This document shows positions 17,972 to 26,520 of a DNA stretch of 64,000 bases, in pieces. The stretch covers positions 1,612,001 to 1,676,000 of the forward strand of contig NZ_LT629737.1 of NCBI RefSeq assembly GCF_900104765.1, given 5' to 3'. The translations under genes were made by a program, and so were the position numbers. Each line of letters opens with the position of its first letter. Within the stretch, counting starts at the first letter, position 1. The stretch comes from Gillisia sp. Hel1_33_143. Lineage in GTDB: Bacteria; Bacteroidota; Bacteroidia; Flavobacteriales; Flavobacteriaceae. The notes below the pieces were generated by a model, which ran no database searches, had not been told where the DNA came from, and saw only the letters and a list, made by a program, of their open reading frames with translations.

Positions 17972-19475
17972 TAAGAAAAAGGTTCAACTTAATCTAGCTC
18001 AGGCCATGGCCTGGAAAGCGAAGCAAAAAGTTAAATATCTTGAACTTGGAAGGGGAACCGGTAAAACGACTTTTTTAGGATTTGACTCTTTAGAATTGGT
18101 TAAACAGATGCCGAGGGCCTCTTTTGCAATGGTAGGATCTACATATAGTCAGATCCTTTCTAGGTTTATGCCAGCCATTAAAGAGGGGCTTGAGTTATTT
18201 GGAGTCTATGAGAATGTAGATTATGTGGTTGGTTCTATGGCAGGGAAGCGAATGGGCTTTAAAATGCCCTGGCAATCTCCAGATGCTTTCAATAATATAT
18301 GGCATTTCTCAAATGGCTGTATTTTTCAGTTTGTGAGCTTAGATCATAAAGATAGTGGTAGGGGATTAAACTCTTACGCTATTAGAGGAGATGAAGCTGC
18401 ACTTCTGGACGAGGAGAAGATTGCCATTAACGTAAAGAACACCAACAGAGCCCTAAAAGATGTGTATAAAAAGTCTCCGCTATTACATAGCGAGGTTTGG
18501 ACATCTTCCACGCCATTGACTAAGAAAGGCCGTTGGTTTACCGAAAAGGAGAAAGCAGCTTTAAAAGATCCAAAAAAGATCTACTTCTTAAAGGCAACGG
18601 CAAAAGTGAATCTCCACAATCTTAGACCAGATTATTTTGAGTATATGCGCGATTCTTATCGTGATGATGTAGTGTATAATGCTGAGATGTTGAATATACG
18701 GCCCAAAGAGATCACCGATGGGTTTTATCCACAATTGACAGCTGATCACTATTATAAAGACTATGACCTTGGATATCTGGAGACTGTTCCACCGCTTAAA
18801 GATCTATCTGGTAGATCGTTCAACTGTAAACAGGATCTTGATCTGCAGAAAGGAAAGCGGCTAATCATTTCGGTAGACTGGGGTGCAAGCATCAACTCTA
18901 TGACGGTATCTCAATTACAGGATGATACCTATAGAGTGATCAAAGAGTTCTATGTAAAGACCCCAAAGATCCTGGATCATTTATTCCTGGAAGAGTTTAT
19001 TCCTTATTACGAATCCCACAACTGCAAGGAGGTGTACTTCTATTATGACCGTACAGGAAACAATGCCACCGCAAATAGTAAGCTCACCTATGCAGACCAG
19101 GCGCGTGCAATCCTAAAGGATAATGGATGGAAGGTATTTACTATGACCACCGGAACTAACCCTTCTTATATGGATAAGTTTCAACTAATCAACACGGCAT
19201 TTAAAGAAGACGGTAGATTCCGTGGGATCCCGAAGATTAGAATTAACGAGGCAAACTGTCCCAACCTGATCATCTCGATGGAGAATGCGGAATCTTTGGA
19301 TAGGGGTAAAGGAATAGAGAAAGACAAACGATCGGAGAGAAGGAAGGGAGTAGACCAGGAGCATGCCACTCACCTTAGTGATACATTTGATTATCCTTTC
19401 TTCTCCATGTTCTGGGCAAAGTTCAAGGGGTGGAAGGTTGAAAAAGAGGACCGCCCGATCTCGACATTTGGGTAG
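17961..19475 (+). CDS. terL: Terminase large subunit (504 aa)
   Basis: The ATPase Walker A motif GRGTGKTT is at residues 30-37 and a Walker B-like DE at 144-145. The C-terminal RNase H-like nuclease domain shows Asp306 in SVDWGAS, Asp363 in YYDRTGN and acidic residues near 474-477 (LSDTFD). This motor cuts concatemeric DNA and pumps it through the portal. Length is normal for the family. It overlaps the small subunit gene by 11 bases and is transcribed opposite to the flanking structural genes. Confidence 0.93.
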   Translation: MVINKKKVQLNLAQAMAWKAKQKVKYLELGRGTGKTTFLGFDSLELVKQMPRASFAMVGSTYSQILSRFMPAIKEGLELFGVYENVDYVVGSMAGKRMGFKMPWQSPDAFNNIWHFSNGCIFQFVSLDHKDSGRGLNSYAIRGDEAALLDEEKIAINVKNTNRALKDVYKKSPLLHSEVWTSSTPLTKKGRWFTEKEKAALKDPKKIYFLKATAKVNLHNLRPDYFEYMRDSYRDDVVYNAEMLNIRPKEITDGFYPQLTADHYYKDYDLGYLETVPPLKDLSGRSFNCKQDLDLQKGKRLIISVDWGASINSMTVSQLQDDTYRVIKEFYVKTPKILDHLFLEEFIPYYESHNCKEVYFYYDRTGNNATANSKLTYADQARAILKDNGWKVFTMTTGTNPSYMDKFQLINTAFKEDGRFRGIPKIRINEANCPNLIISMENAESLDRGKGIEKDKRSERRKGVDQEHATHLSDTFDYPFFSMFWAKFKGWKVEKEDRPISTFG

Positions 19476-19655
19476 GCAGCGAAGAGGGGGAGTTGATTCA
19501 TATTTCCGTGATTTTTGGCGATGGCAAAAGTCATTTCCATATAGGTTACGGCCTTTACATCGGCTTGACATTTGAGAAAAAATAAAAGCAATTTGACACT
19601 TAAAAAACTGATTAACAGAAAAGTAAGTTTTTACTTTTGAGAATAACGAGAATTT

Positions 19656-19958
19656 ATGAGAACAGAGTACATTTCAGAAATCAAAAAACTGCTTCAAGAA
19701 AATTTTGAACCTGTGCAGTCAACCTTTGCCGCAGATGAATATACAGAGCGAAAGACCTTAAAGGAAATCTATAAATTTATTACAAATATATTGCCGGCTG
19801 ACTGGGTTTATGAAAGCGACGTCTACACGATACTGGAAGAATTAGGATTCAAAAGTTTTATGTACACCTTACCTGCCCAAATAACTGAAGATGGAGATAT
19901 AATACCGGAGAAAAGTTTTCTTTATTATTTTTTGAACAAAAAAACAGCCGCTATTTAA
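19656..19958 (+). CDS. Small hypothetical protein after terminase (100 aa)
   Basis: A soluble acidic protein with no recognisable motif; the sequence ADWVYESDVYTILEELGF could be a small helical domain. The gene is preceded by a 180-bp gap and a TACTTTTG hexamer-like -7 element at 19632-19639, so it may have its own promoter. Its stop codon lies in the loop of a terminator hairpin shared with a converging short gene. Function unknown. Confidence 0.6.
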   Translation: MRTEYISEIKKLLQENFEPVQSTFAADEYTERKTLKEIYKFITNILPADWVYESDVYTILEELGFKSFMYTLPAQITEDGDIIPEKSFLYYFLNKKTAAI

Positions 19959-19966
19959 GCGGCTGT
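19944..19966. terminator. Bidirectional terminator between converging genes
   Basis: ACAGCCGC and GCGGCTGT pair perfectly around a 7-base loop. A run of seven A precedes it, giving a U tract for leftward transcripts. The rightward gene's TAA stop is inside the loop. Confidence 0.85.
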
Positions 19967-19971
19967 AATTT

Positions 19972-20109
19972 CTAATCTAGGTATTTATATCCGGTCTTTT
20001 CAAACAGTTCTTTTTTGTATAATTCGATTACATCTGCATCCGAACTTCCATGTTCAATCGCTTCTATTAAAGGGTAATGTTCGCTTCTTAAAATTTCTGT
20101 AAAGGTCAT
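19972..20109 (-). CDS. Short hypothetical protein (45 aa)
   Basis: A frame from ATG at 20109 to TAG at 19972, ending just before a good terminator for leftward transcription. The peptide is acidic and helical-looking (EILRSEHYPLIEAIEHGSSD). It follows the methyltransferase gene by 74 bases. Its compact fit between gene and terminator supports a real gene; function unknown. Confidence 0.5.
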   Translation of the reverse strand: MTFTEILRSEHYPLIEAIEHGSSDADVIELYKKELFEKTGYKYLD

Positions 20110-20182
20110 TATTGCTGCTTTTATCTATGTCTAAGCTAACACTCTTATTCCCATTCACGAAGCTTTAAAAGCTAAATAAAAG

Positions 20183-21493
20183 CTATTGTTCTTTTAAAAA
20201 TAAATCAACTTCTTCAGCTGCTAATTTTACCCCATTTTTTAGAACCTGGAACTCCAGATTATTTTCAGTCATATATTTTACCCATCGCTTCACTTCAACA
20301 TCAGAATATTTAGGATCCAGCTCTATTCCTCTGCACGATCTCCAGTGTTTTTCGCAGGCTATTAAAGTACTACCTGAACCAAGGAAGCCATCAAAGACAA
20401 TATCCCGTTGTTTAGAACTATTTGTTATTAGATAACTCATTAGCTCAATTGGCTTCATTGTAGGGTGGTCTACGCTCTTTGTAGGCCTGTCGAACTCTAG
20501 TACTGTTCGTTGTTTTCGGTCGCTGTACCATGGATGAGCTGCACCTTGTTTCCAACCATAAAGGCAAGGTTCATGAAGCCAATGATAATCCTGTCGGCTC
20601 ATAACTATAGAGTTCTTTTTCCAGATTAAACACTGAGAAAATTTAAAACCAGCATCTACTAAAGCACTACGGAAATTTACTCCTTCAGTATCCGCATGGA
20701 AAACATAAATAGGAGCTCCTTCTTCTGAAAAATTAAAAGCTTGACTGTAGAAATCATATAGAAATTGATAAAAGGAGTTCTTATCCATTTTATCATTGGC
20801 AATTTTATCACGCTTTTGAGTAGCTCCTCCAGTATAATCTACATTATAAGGTGGATCTGTAACGGTAAGATTGATCTTCTCTTGGTTTAAAAGCGTTTTA
20901 AACACTTCCTGACTCGTACTGTCGCCACAAATTATACGATGAACCAGCTCCTTCTTAAGGCTTCGGAGCTCGTAAATATCACCCTCAATGGATATCGGTT
21001 CCTTTGGTGGTTCAGGATCAAACTCTTTTTCTTCTTCTTCCAGAAATTCCTCCGGAATTAGATCCTCCAGTACATCAATATCACCAATATTCAATCCTAG
21101 AGATTCTAGATCTATATCTGCAAAATGCTCTTCGAGAACATCTACATCCCAAAATCCGGCAGGAACGTTAGAGGTGATGTTATACTCCTTAAATTCAATT
21201 TCGGTTAATGGACGGTTCGGGATCCTTACATCAATAAGTTCCTCTCCGCGGTCCAGGAGCATAAGTATTTTTACTCTCTGGTGACCGGCAACAATAACAT
21301 TATCTGTATTGACTGCGGGTACTTCTGCAAGGTTAAATTTCCGGAGGCTGTTGATCAGCTTCTCCTTTTTTTCTTCGGTTAAGATCCGAGGATTGAATTC
21401 GTAAGGGACCAGGTCCTTTACTTTTCTTTTTTCATTGTGCCACTCAAGCGGTGCGAGTAGCGTGGTTTCAGTTAAATTGTTTAAATTTGTCAT
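20183..21493 (-). CDS. ParB-domain/DNA methyltransferase fusion
   Basis: Residues about 25-115 (numbered from a GTG two codons upstream) resemble a ParB/Srx domain with VIVAGHQRVKIL. The C-terminal half is an amino-methyltransferase with TDPPYNV (motif IV, DPPY at 215-218) before FDGFLGSGST (motif I, 369-378), the order of beta-class N4-cytosine or N6-adenine enzymes. No restriction endonuclease is adjacent, so it probably protects phage DNA or modifies it epigenetically. The start is placed at ATG 21493; a GTG at 21499 is possible. A 95-bp inverted repeat abuts the start codon. Confidence 0.88.
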   Translation of the reverse strand: MTNLNNLTETTLLAPLEWHNEKRKVKDLVPYEFNPRILTEEKKEKLINSLRKFNLAEVPAVNTDNVIVAGHQRVKILMLLDRGEELIDVRIPNRPLTEIEFKEYNITSNVPAGFWDVDVLEEHFADIDLESLGLNIGDIDVLEDLIPEEFLEEEEKEFDPEPPKEPISIEGDIYELRSLKKELVHRIICGDSTSQEVFKTLLNQEKINLTVTDPPYNVDYTGGATQKRDKIANDKMDKNSFYQFLYDFYSQAFNFSEEGAPIYVFHADTEGVNFRSALVDAGFKFSQCLIWKKNSIVMSRQDYHWLHEPCLYGWKQGAAHPWYSDRKQRTVLEFDRPTKSVDHPTMKPIELMSYLITNSSKQRDIVFDGFLGSGSTLIACEKHWRSCRGIELDPKYSDVEVKRWVKYMTENNLEFQVLKNGVKLAAEEVDLFLKEQ

Positions 21494-21494
21494 T

Positions 21495-21589
21495 CTCACT
21501 AAGTTTATTAATAATTAATTTGACCCAATCGATTGGGAAGACCTTGGTCCTCCAGTCCCGGTTGGGTTTAATTATTATGACTTAGTGAG
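21495..21589. promoter_or_regulatory. 95-bp inverted repeat at the methyltransferase start
   Basis: CTCACTAAGT (21495-21504) and ACTTAGTGAG (21580-21589) are perfect 10-bp arms. Further in, TAATAATTAA pairs with TTAATTATTA and ACCCAA with TTGGGT. The centre contains the 14-bp palindrome CCCAATCGATTGGG (21524-21537). The inner edge of the whole structure is one base from the ATG, so it can act as an mRNA leader hairpin or a protein-binding operator. Confidence 0.75.
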
Positions 21590-21615
21590 ATATTTTGTAG
21601 TAAGCTGGGGGACTT

Positions 21616-22377
21616 TTATAAGCGGTCCTCGATTTTTTGTATGTTGAGCTCGTGCTCGTGAATAGATTTGAGTGTTCTGTTAATTTGTTCCTGGATCTTG
21701 ATGCGTTCCGGCTTTCTGGTTTCCTTAATCATTTCCTCCTTCCAGTTTTCAATTCTCTTTTGCTTTTTATGAATGTAATTGCCAAGGTTTACTTTCTTCA
21801 GGTACAGCTGTTGTGCTGTTAGTTTAGAGAAGTCTTCAGCAGTTTTTAGAGGTAGGAGTGTTTTATACTTGGTCCAGTGATCTATTTCTTTCCAGATCAT
21901 TGATTTTTCATGATCTAAAGCTTCTATTTGAAGTATTATTTCTAAAGCTTCCTTTTCCTTTCTAGGAGGCAGATCGTTGAATACAAACTTTAATTCGCAC
22001 ATCTGGTACCAGATATCACTCATTCTCCTATAGCGTGGGCGTAGTTCTTTAGGAAGATCTCCAAGGCGTATCTTTTTTACTTGTTCCTGGACACTTCTGT
22101 GAATGAGATCTGCACGCTCTGCTTTTATCTGTACGCTTACCGGTGGAGTAATAATCTTTACAGGAACCGGTATTTTCTTTTCCTGTACGGGTTTAGCTTT
22201 CGTGATATTTTTTAGTTGCCTAAGCTCGTAGATAAGTGTAGATAGATTCTTTTGGGAATAACCTCTGTTTAGATTTTGAAGAATTCTATTCTTCATTACC
22301 GAAGATCCAGAGTAGAGCTGTAAGCCCTTCTCGTACTTTTTATTTTTGTCCTGAAGCCATTCATTTATTTCTTCCAT
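21616..22377 (-). CDS. Unknown helical phage protein (253 aa)
   Basis: The ATG at 22377 is preferred over an upstream TTG. The protein is strongly basic and helical, with a Pro/Val-rich linker near residue 70-85 and a long C-terminal coiled region (KKQKRIENWKEEMIKETRKP). The gene is 42 bases downstream of a TGTCCTTTAT motif and after a strong terminator, so it opens a transcription unit that may include the methyltransferase. It could be a DNA-associated or head-assembly protein; no family recognised. Confidence 0.55.
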   Translation of the reverse strand: MEEINEWLQDKNKKYEKGLQLYSGSSVMKNRILQNLNRGYSQKNLSTLIYELRQLKNITKAKPVQEKKIPVPVKIITPPVSVQIKAERADLIHRSVQEQVKKIRLGDLPKELRPRYRRMSDIWYQMCELKFVFNDLPPRKEKEALEIILQIEALDHEKSMIWKEIDHWTKYKTLLPLKTAEDFSKLTAQQLYLKKVNLGNYIHKKQKRIENWKEEMIKETRKPERIKIQEQINRTLKSIHEHELNIQKIEDRL

Positions 22378-22421
22378 ACTGCTAATTTGCAAATGGCAGG
22401 AGTCAGAATAAAGGACACAAA

Positions 22422-22449
22422 AAAACCACTCCGGGAGAGGAGTGGTTTT
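22422..22449 (-). terminator. Terminator after the capsid-region operon
   Basis: AAAACCACTCC and GGAGTGGTTTT form an 11-bp perfect stem with a 6-base loop. The A-rich flank at its left gives a U tract for leftward transcripts ending after the 22468 gene. Confidence 0.88.
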
Positions 22450-22467
22450 CTAACTAAAAAATCAAAT

Positions 22468-22893
22468 TTAAATGAAGAAAAGAAATATGTTATTCCGGAT
22501 GTTATCTCTGGGAATATTTTCTGGCATTGGATAATTCAAAATATTAATTCTATTTTCTCCTAATGCCAAGCTTTGCCATCCAACATCTCTACTATTTTTT
22601 AGAGAATCTTTGTCAAAGGTTTTTAAAGCATTAGTCTGCGTCAAATTAAAAGAAAATTGTAAGTCGGTTTTTTTAGCAGCGACTTCAGCTGAAGTAAGAT
22701 ATTTATTACTAATAACATCGTTTCGTAAAACAAAATGATCAGCAGTAAGGTTAACTACATTTAACTCTAGATCTTGAGAATCCACAAAAGAAGAGTCTGT
22801 CGAATTTTTGGTCAGGTCGGCTGTAGTGGATCCGAATCCCGTAAAGCACATTAGTCCAATGCACAATATTAAAACCAGCGATTTCGCTTTCAT
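22468..22893 (-). CDS. Exported hypothetical phage protein (141 aa)
   Basis: A clear N-terminal signal peptide (SLVLILCIGLMCFTGFGSTTA) with no lipobox at the expected spacing, followed by a polar domain of unknown fold. It is the last gene of the capsid/tail-tube block and is followed by a strong terminator. An exported protein amid structural genes is unusual and may be a virion or host-envelope component. It starts four bases after the preceding gene. Confidence 0.6.
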   Translation of the reverse strand: MKAKSLVLILCIGLMCFTGFGSTTADLTKNSTDSSFVDSQDLELNVVNLTADHFVLRNDVISNKYLTSAEVAAKKTDLQFSFNLTQTNALKTFDKDSLKNSRDVGWQSLALGENRINILNYPMPENIPRDNIRNNIFLFFI

Positions 22894-22896
22894 AAT

Positions 22897-23208
22897 TTAA
22901 TTTTTAAGAGCTTTAAGTCTCACATCTACAATTCCGGCTACGGTCTTTGATTCTGTTAGGCTGGCCAGGATCTCAATTTCTTCAGCTGTTCTGGCGTTTG
23001 CAACCAGAGAAACTATTTCCTTCACGGTAAGTTTTTGCTTCTTTAAAAAAGATCCAGCTCCAGGGCCTAATTTTATCCAGGGAAAGACCCGGCGGTTAAG
23101 TCTGTAAATTGAAAATGCTTTCTCATCACTAACTTCTAGTCTAGAGTCTACCTTTCCTATTTCAGGAATATCATAACGGCCGGGTGCTATTGTAAATGCT
23201 TTCTTCAT
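22897..23208 (-). CDS. Small structural-module protein (103 aa)
   Basis: A basic soluble protein with a compact N-terminal region (APGRYDIPEIGKVD) and a helical C-terminus. It follows the putative tail-tube gene by six bases, the usual location of tail assembly or head-tail connector proteins. No diagnostic motif is present. Confidence 0.6.
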   Translation of the reverse strand: MKKAFTIAPGRYDIPEIGKVDSRLEVSDEKAFSIYRLNRRVFPWIKLGPGAGSFLKKQKLTVKEIVSLVANARTAEEIEILASLTESKTVAGIVDVRLKALKN

Positions 23209-23214
23209 ATTTTA

Positions 23215-23796
23215 CTATGGTAATGGAGCTGGAGCAGGGAATTCTTGAATTGTTCCAGCATAATTAGGAGCCATATAAGCCTGGGTATCTTTAATTTTGA
23301 TAACCGTCTGTTTTGCTTCTCCTGGTTTTTTCCCAGAGGTTGCACCAACTTCAGCAATATAAGCCGGGCTTAACTCGCTACCTATTTGCTTCACATCACC
23401 ATTCTTTTCTTTGATGATATACAGCATAGGCACGTTGGTATAACGTCTCATATAACCGGCTACTCTAGCGTTGGTTCCCTTAACGGCAGCTCCAAGGCTG
23501 TTCTCCATAGAAATACTTCCAACTTCCCCAACTTGAACGGAATCAACCGAACCGCTAAAAGGAATGAAATCTACTCTATGAAAACCTTTACCTTCTTTAA
23601 AGGTGTGAGCTTCTGCAATGGTTGCCAATTCTTCATTGGTTAAAGCCGTTTTAAGGTCCTTTGGTTTTGCGATGCTTAAGAAATCCTTTATAGGAGATCC
23701 AAATACACCTACTTCGCTTATTCCAGCAACTACTTCATCTTGAGGACAAGAATCAAGATTTTCGATTGGAATTACATCTTCGCATTCTACTGCCAT
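23215..23796 (-). CDS. Putative major tail (tube) protein (193 aa)
   Basis: The size, a central stretch of alternating hydrophobic residues (RVDFIPFSGSVDSVQVGEVG) and a Pro/Ala-rich C-terminal tail are consistent with a tail tube monomer. It sits after capsid and a coiled decoration-like protein. No competing tail-tube candidate is seen in the phage. Assignment is from size, composition and position; a capsid decoration protein is the main alternative. Confidence 0.55.
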   Translation of the reverse strand: MAVECEDVIPIENLDSCPQDEVVAGISEVGVFGSPIKDFLSIAKPKDLKTALTNEELATIAEAHTFKEGKGFHRVDFIPFSGSVDSVQVGEVGSISMENSLGAAVKGTNARVAGYMRRYTNVPMLYIIKEKNGDVKQIGSELSPAYIAEVGATSGKKPGEAKQTVIKIKDTQAYMAPNYAGTIQEFPAPAPLP

Positions 23797-23800
23797 GATC

Positions 23801-24271
23801 TTATAATATTTGAGTTAGGTGGCCACAGTTTCCATAAACCAGTTCAGAAATTACTTCCTCTGTGTCGAGGATCTCTTTCTGGCTCATCGGGTGACCATCA
23901 ATATTCAGTGTTTTTGGAGCGGTGGACTTGAATTTCCACTTCCTTCCACGGTCATCTTCATAGAATTCCGTTTCTTTTTCTGCTTCAATCCTAGCAGCTT
24001 CAGCTTCCGCTTCTTCAGCAGCAACTCTTTCAGCTTCCAATTCTGCAGCTTCAGATTCTTCTGTTACAGTTTCTTTAGATCCTGTTACGGTTTCAGCTTC
24101 TTCTGTTACACTTTCTTCAGATCCTGTTACAGTTTCCGTAGATTCTGTAGCAACCTGAGCAAGTTCTGCTTCCTTAGCAACAATTGCTGCTTCTAGCTTC
24201 GCGTTGGTGTCCAGACCTTCGGTATCAATACCTAGGTCTGCACATCTCGCTTTTAATTCAGTTTTATTCAT
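23801..24271 (-). CDS. SAP/HeH-like protein with acidic repeats (156 aa)
   Basis: The N-terminus (ELKARCADLGIDTEGLDTNA) resembles a SAP/HeH DNA-binding helix-extended-loop-helix. Residues about 40-70 carry direct repeats of ETVTGSEESVTEEA type, then a Glu/Ala-rich coiled region, then a globular C-terminus ending NCGHLTQIL. The gene follows the major capsid gene by 11 bases. Phage proteins with N-terminal HeH domains often occur near capsid genes and may be head-completion or DNA-end-binding proteins. Confidence 0.6.
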   Translation of the reverse strand: MNKTELKARCADLGIDTEGLDTNAKLEAAIVAKEAELAQVATESTETVTGSEESVTEEAETVTGSKETVTEESEAAELEAERVAAEEAEAEAARIEAEKETEFYEDDRGRKWKFKSTAPKTLNIDGHPMSQKEILDTEEVISELVYGNCGHLTQIL

Positions 24272-24282
24272 CGGTCAGGATT

Positions 24283-25299
24283 TTAAACAACTGGAGCGGT
24301 AACACCGTCCTCGCCGTAATATTTCTGGTTTCTCTCAGTAGAACCTAGTCCTCTGGTAGTGTCAACATCATTAGAGATATAAACAAGTTCATTGATAAGG
24401 AAGTCATATCCTTTCCAGAATTCCATAAAGTATTTCACTTTGTAATCCTGCTTTTGCACGTCTGTAATTGCCGGAGCTCCATCAAATACATCGATTAACC
24501 TTTTAAAGTTATTCTCAGTAGTTGAGAAGAATAGACCATCAGTCATTCCTGGTACCGCTACAATCTCCCTCTTACCAAGACGGGTTCTCATTGCGTTATC
24601 CTGGAATTTGTTTTGACCGAATTGATCTTCATAAGCAAGTTGGTAACGCTCTGCGTCATTCTCGCTAACAAAGATTTTCTTCACTTTGTTCTTAGTCTTC
24701 TTTGGAAGACCACGCTCATATTTAGTCATCTGTGCAACAATATTTGCATCAGTTACTGCGTCAATCGGAATACGGTAAGGCATATTGTTAGCCTCAATTG
24801 CAGCATCATAAGCTAAAAGATCTGCTAATAGTTTATTTAAACCGTTCATAGAGAATCCAAACTCAGTAAGACGTGCAGGATTATAAACTCCTTCTACCTC
24901 AAGAGTGGCAAGGTTGTCTATAACCGTTGGCAAAAGCTCATTCTCTATAATATACTTAGAGATTGGCATGTCTTCTTTAGAAAGGTCTTCTTGATAAAGG
25001 AAAGCCCAGTAAGATCCAAGAATATCAGCAGGAACAATTGCGAAGTTTACCTTTTGATGAAAATCTCTTAAAATTTTGTGCTCAATTTGAAGAACACCAA
25101 GTTCATTCCATTGAGTTCCAAAACCTTGAACCACATTACTTAAAAGCGTGTGGGCTGAAGGGAATTTTCCTTTAACCTTTGTTAAAGGCTGGGTGTGTTT
25201 ATCCAAAACACTGGTTGAGCGATTAATTGCTGCAGGTACCAGTCCAGGATTATTAGCTAAGAATTCACCAGATTCTTTGACGATGTCATTAATTTCCAT
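24283..25299 (-). CDS. Major capsid protein (338 aa)
   Basis: A soluble protein of typical HK97-fold capsid size, directly after the prohead protease/scaffold gene with a two-base gap, as in most tailed phages. Its centre contains a long helical segment followed by Phe/Tyr-rich strands (VKYFMEFWKGYDFLINELVY), common in the P-domain and A-domain of such proteins. There is no catalytic motif. Position is the strongest evidence; the fold should be confirmed by structure prediction. Confidence 0.8.
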   Translation of the reverse strand: MEINDIVKESGEFLANNPGLVPAAINRSTSVLDKHTQPLTKVKGKFPSAHTLLSNVVQGFGTQWNELGVLQIEHKILRDFHQKVNFAIVPADILGSYWAFLYQEDLSKEDMPISKYIIENELLPTVIDNLATLEVEGVYNPARLTEFGFSMNGLNKLLADLLAYDAAIEANNMPYRIPIDAVTDANIVAQMTKYERGLPKKTKNKVKKIFVSENDAERYQLAYEDQFGQNKFQDNAMRTRLGKREIVAVPGMTDGLFFSTTENNFKRLIDVFDGAPAITDVQKQDYKVKYFMEFWKGYDFLINELVYISNDVDTTRGLGSTERNQKYYGEDGVTAPVV

Positions 25300-25301
25300 T
25301 G

Positions 25302-26471
25302 TTATTTGGTATTGTAGATTGAAGAATTAAAATCGATGTAAGGAAACTTATTAGGTTTCTCTTCTGGGGCTCCGGTAGCCGTATGAGTTGCTCCGGGTTT
25401 TTTGTTAAGCACTTCAATTTGTGCTGTAAGGGCGGTTTGAACAGCTTCTGCTGTTGCGTCATCGGCAATGTTTTCTACACCGGCCAATGTTGCTGCAGCT
25501 TTTAAGGCTGTAATAAGGGCAGTAGCTTTTCCAGATTCATCTGTTAATGCCGCTTGGTGGGCATCTTTTTCTACTTGCAGAGCTGCTTCAGCTGTTGCCT
25601 TGGCATCCTGCGCATTTTTAAGAGCTGTGGCAGATGCCGACAGTGATCTCTCAATAGTGTTTTTCTGGTCCTCGTTTAGATAGCTTCCATTGTCATTAAC
25701 GGCCAACGGCGCTTTTAATCCAAGGGTAGCTTCCAAATTCGGGAAGGAATTGGGTTTGCTCATTTTATTTTTGGGTTTTGTGTTTTTTGTGGGAATAGTG
25801 AAAGACATCGCTGCATATTTTTCGAATAGCTGCTTTGGTGACATGTTTACTGCGTCGCTCGGAACCTGTGCTTTTTTCTTCTGGATAATAGTATCGTAGA
25901 ATCCAGATTCTTTTGCCTCGTCTGAAGTGAACCAGTTGTCTTTGTAATTCAAGTAAGTTTCGGCAACTTCTTCAGCAGTAATTCCCAGGCGCGCTTCTAT
26001 AGCGGTTCCAAGGGCTTTATCAATTTTTTCTGAAGCTTGTAATTGTTCCTCTACTTCTTTTTTGTTTCCGTAGAAACCAGAAGAGGAATTGTGAATCATT
26101 AAAAGTGAATTGCTGAAAGCGTGAATCTCATCTCCGGCCAAAAGAATAAGGGCGGCCATAGATGCACAGATACCATCATTATAGGTATGGATGTATTTTT
26201 CTGAAGCGAAGAGAACATTATAAATTGCCAGACCTTCAAAAACATAACCGCCTGGAGAGTTTACACGCACATGAATAACATCTGCGTCTTTTTCTACCTC
26301 TTTAAATTCATCTGCAAATTTTGCTGCAGTATTAATTTCTTCATAGGTATCCCAGTCAATCCCGCCAATAACACCATAGATATAGATGGTAGCTTCGCGA
26401 GCTGCTAAATTTTTAACTACATTAAAGTAAGGGAGTTTAAGTTCTGCCAAAATCAAATATTGTTCGTTCAC
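25302..26471 (-). CDS. ClpP-type prohead protease with C-terminal scaffold
   Basis: The N-terminal domain (about 25-200) is an S14 ClpP-like serine protease with NSPGGYV oxyanion loop (71-77), catalytic Ser104 in CASMAA, His127 in MIHNSS and Asp184 in FTSDEA. Residues about 237-389 are a helical, Ala-rich domain typical of scaffolds. An internal ATG at 25763 (MSKPNSFP) could make a free scaffold protein, as lambda Nu3 arises inside gene C. The start shown is GTG. The protease would process scaffold and capsid during head maturation. Confidence 0.88.
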   Translation of the reverse strand: MNEQYLILAELKLPYFNVVKNLAAREATIYIYGVIGGIDWDTYEEINTAAKFADEFKEVEKDADVIHVRVNSPGGYVFEGLAIYNVLFASEKYIHTYNDGICASMAALILLAGDEIHAFSNSLLMIHNSSSGFYGNKKEVEEQLQASEKIDKALGTAIEARLGITAEEVAETYLNYKDNWFTSDEAKESGFYDTIIQKKKAQVPSDAVNMSPKQLFEKYAAMSFTIPTKNTKPKNKMSKPNSFPNLEATLGLKAPLAVNDNGSYLNEDQKNTIERSLSASATALKNAQDAKATAEAALQVEKDAHQAALTDESGKATALITALKAAATLAGVENIADDATAEAVQTALTAQIEVLNKKPGATHTATGAPEEKPNKFPYIDFNSSIYNTK

Positions 26472-26509
26472 TATTATGGAAGAACAATATTAGAAGGCTA
26501 GCCTACTGG

Positions 26510-26520
26510 AAAAAAGGACA
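26510..26520 (-). promoter_or_regulatory. Late-unit motif TGTCCTTTTTT
   Basis: On the minus strand TGTCCTTTTTT is followed about 20 bases later by CTAATATTG and 38-40 bases later by the GTG start of the prohead protease. It is one of six near-identical copies placed before late transcription units. Confidence 0.5.
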
